Shown one piece after another: positions 63,154-64,000 of a stretch of 64,000 nt of DNA (position 1 is the first letter of the stretch; the number at the start of each line of letters is the position of its first letter). Below the pieces are notes generated by a model. It saw nothing but the letters and a program-made list of their open reading frames with translations. It made no database searches and was not told the origin of the DNA. Origin of the DNA: DATFVJ01 sp963851085 (GTDB lineage: Bacteria; Actinomycetota; Actinomycetes; Streptosporangiales; Streptosporangiaceae). The stretch is taken from assembly GCA_963851085.1 (NCBI GenBank), contig CAWKNX010000002.1, positions 62,001 to 126,000 on the forward strand, written 5' to 3'. A program made the translations under genes and the position numbers.

Positions 63154-63750
63154 TCATCGGCCAGACGATCGGCGGGCCGCCCACTCGTGGTCGAGGATGG
63201 ACATCAGCACCTCGTCGTACCAGCGCCCGTCGTGCAGCACCGACTCGCGATGGCGGCCCTCCTCGACGAACCCCGCCTTCTCGTAGGCGCGGATCCCGGC
63301 GGGGTTGAACGGAGCCACGCCGAGCTGAATGCGGTGCAGGCCCATCTCGCGGAACCCGTAGTCGACGATGACGCGCATCGCGTCCGTGCCGTAGCCACGA
63401 CCGATGTACTCACGGCCGAGGGCGATCGCGACCGTCGCACACCGGTCCTTGGGGCGCGCGCCCGACAACAAAATGTTGCCGACCAGCACCGGCGGATCGT
63501 CGAGTGTCTCGATGGCGAAGCCGAGGTCGTCCTTCTCGTTCGCGCTCCACTTCGCGATGAGCTCCTTCGCCGCGGCCTCCGACGGCGGGGCCACCCAGTT
63601 CGACAGCGTGGCCATGCGTCCGGGATCCATCTCCCACTTCGCGAGCGTGGGCAGGTCGTCGTCACGCACGCCGCGCAGTCGCACCCGCTCGCCGACGAGG
63701 ATCGAGTCGCCGTAGCCGAATGCGCCGGAATCATCGGTGAGTTCGGTCAT
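63154..63750 (-). CDS. GNAT family acetyltransferase (RimJ/RimL-like)
   Basis: 198 aa. SILVGERVRLRGVRDDDLPT, LAKWEMDPGRMATLSNWVAP, GREYIGRGYGTDAMRVIVDY (acetyl-CoA loop), GFREMGLHRIQLGVAPFNPA, GIRAYEKAGFVEEGRHRESV. The acceptor is unknown. ATG 63750 overlaps the stop of the upstream gene (ATGA). Confidence 0.92.
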   Translation of the reverse strand: MTELTDDSGAFGYGDSILVGERVRLRGVRDDDLPTLAKWEMDPGRMATLSNWVAPPSEAAAKELIAKWSANEKDDLGFAIETLDDPPVLVGNILLSGARPKDRCATVAIALGREYIGRGYGTDAMRVIVDYGFREMGLHRIQLGVAPFNPAGIRAYEKAGFVEEGRHRESVLHDGRWYDEVLMSILDHEWAARRSSGR

Positions 63751-64000
63751 GTGGCTGATACTGCCGCATGCCAGACCCGCGACGTGACCCGGTCCCGGCC
63801 GGCGAGCCCGCCGCGTCCGGTGGCCCAGAGCAGGACCCGCGCCGCATCGCCCGCGGGCGCGTCCGGCATCAGCCGCGCGAGGATGCCGCGGCACGCGGCA
63901 GCCACGCCACACCGAGCCCATGGGTGATGTCGTAGGTGTGCAGCAGGGTCTCGCCGGGATTGTCAAGCGCGAAGTGCCAGGCGCGGACATCCGGTCCGGC
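63747..64000 (-). CDS. mycothiol-dependent maleylpyruvate isomerase-like protein, 5' end outside window, frame break
   Basis: C-terminal ~80 residues only. RAWHFALDNPGETLLHTYDI then THGLGVAW in one frame; near 63885-63900 the frame changes and RGILARLMPDAPAGDAARVL, LWATGRGGLAGRDRVT follow in another, ending at TGA 63747. The family (DinB-like, mycothiol-dependent) is assigned from this tail and is not fully certain. Overlaps the GNAT start, so co-translation is likely. Confidence 0.6.

Overview
The window is a 64 kb stretch of very GC-rich DNA from a filamentous-type actinobacterium. Supporting evidence is the coding bias, frequent GTG/TTG starts, a DUF397/XRE-DUF5753/HATPase regulatory set, a DUF574 methyltransferase, a SigE-family sigma factor, a mycothiol-type isomerase family member, and the actinobacterial core order recO-uppS, era-DUF3052, phoH-ybeY-CBS protein and hrcA-dnaJ-rsmE. 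The order is probably Streptosporangiales or a close relative, but this is inferred from gene content and I cannot place it more precisely.

Layout. 1-12.5 kb: truncated ppdK, a 6PGDH-like dehydrogenase, purC, a zinc-ribbon membrane protein, glyS, a secreted DUF1906 protein, a Fur-family regulator, uppS and recO. 12.5-26.4 kb: leuA, then a long minus-strand housekeeping run (DUF3052, era, a cytidine-deaminase-like gene, a CNNM/CBS protein, ybeY, phoH, HIT), a plus-strand sigma/anti-sigma-type pair, then rsmE, dnaJ and hrcA with a CIRCE operator. 26.5-38.5 kb: DUF3097, DUF4870, hemW, DUF1707, MOSC, lepA, a GH-like membrane protein, rpsT, a YGQPQ-repeat protein and holA. 38.5-43.6 kb: a WhiJ/BldB-like regulatory cluster, a DUF574 methyltransferase, a broken degV and hutI. 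44.6-52.6 kb: hflX, then malate synthase and the three glycolate oxidase subunits (aceB, glcD, glcE, glcF). Together these would turn glycolate into glyoxylate and then, with acetyl-CoA, into malate. 53-64 kb: an eroded AbiEi-like gene, a GMC oxidoreductase, a TetR/MFS efflux pair, an RraA-like aldolase, a two-component system, a VOC protein, a primase relic, a GNAT and a truncated mycothiol-dependent-type protein.

Three things stand out beyond the genes. (1) Interspersed intergenic repeats: a 51-bp palindrome ending in GATCGCGGTA/TACCGCGATC with five copies plus one variant; a GC-rich hairpin with a GCGA-type loop linked to a CGCCACGCGGCAGCCGTT box at six or more loci; and a roughly 85-bp element present twice. 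(2) Many in-frame minisatellites inside coding genes (DUF1906, anti-sigma-like, DUF4870, YGQPQ, GlcE, DegV). (3) A high number of reading-frame breaks in otherwise well conserved genes (ppdK, dehydrogenase, DUF1906, uppS, sigma factor, degV, AbiEi, the isomerase-like gene). One, in degV, is clearly a 35-bp duplication. The single-base ones in essential genes may be sequence errors. I saw no rRNA, tRNA, CRISPR array or intact mobile element.
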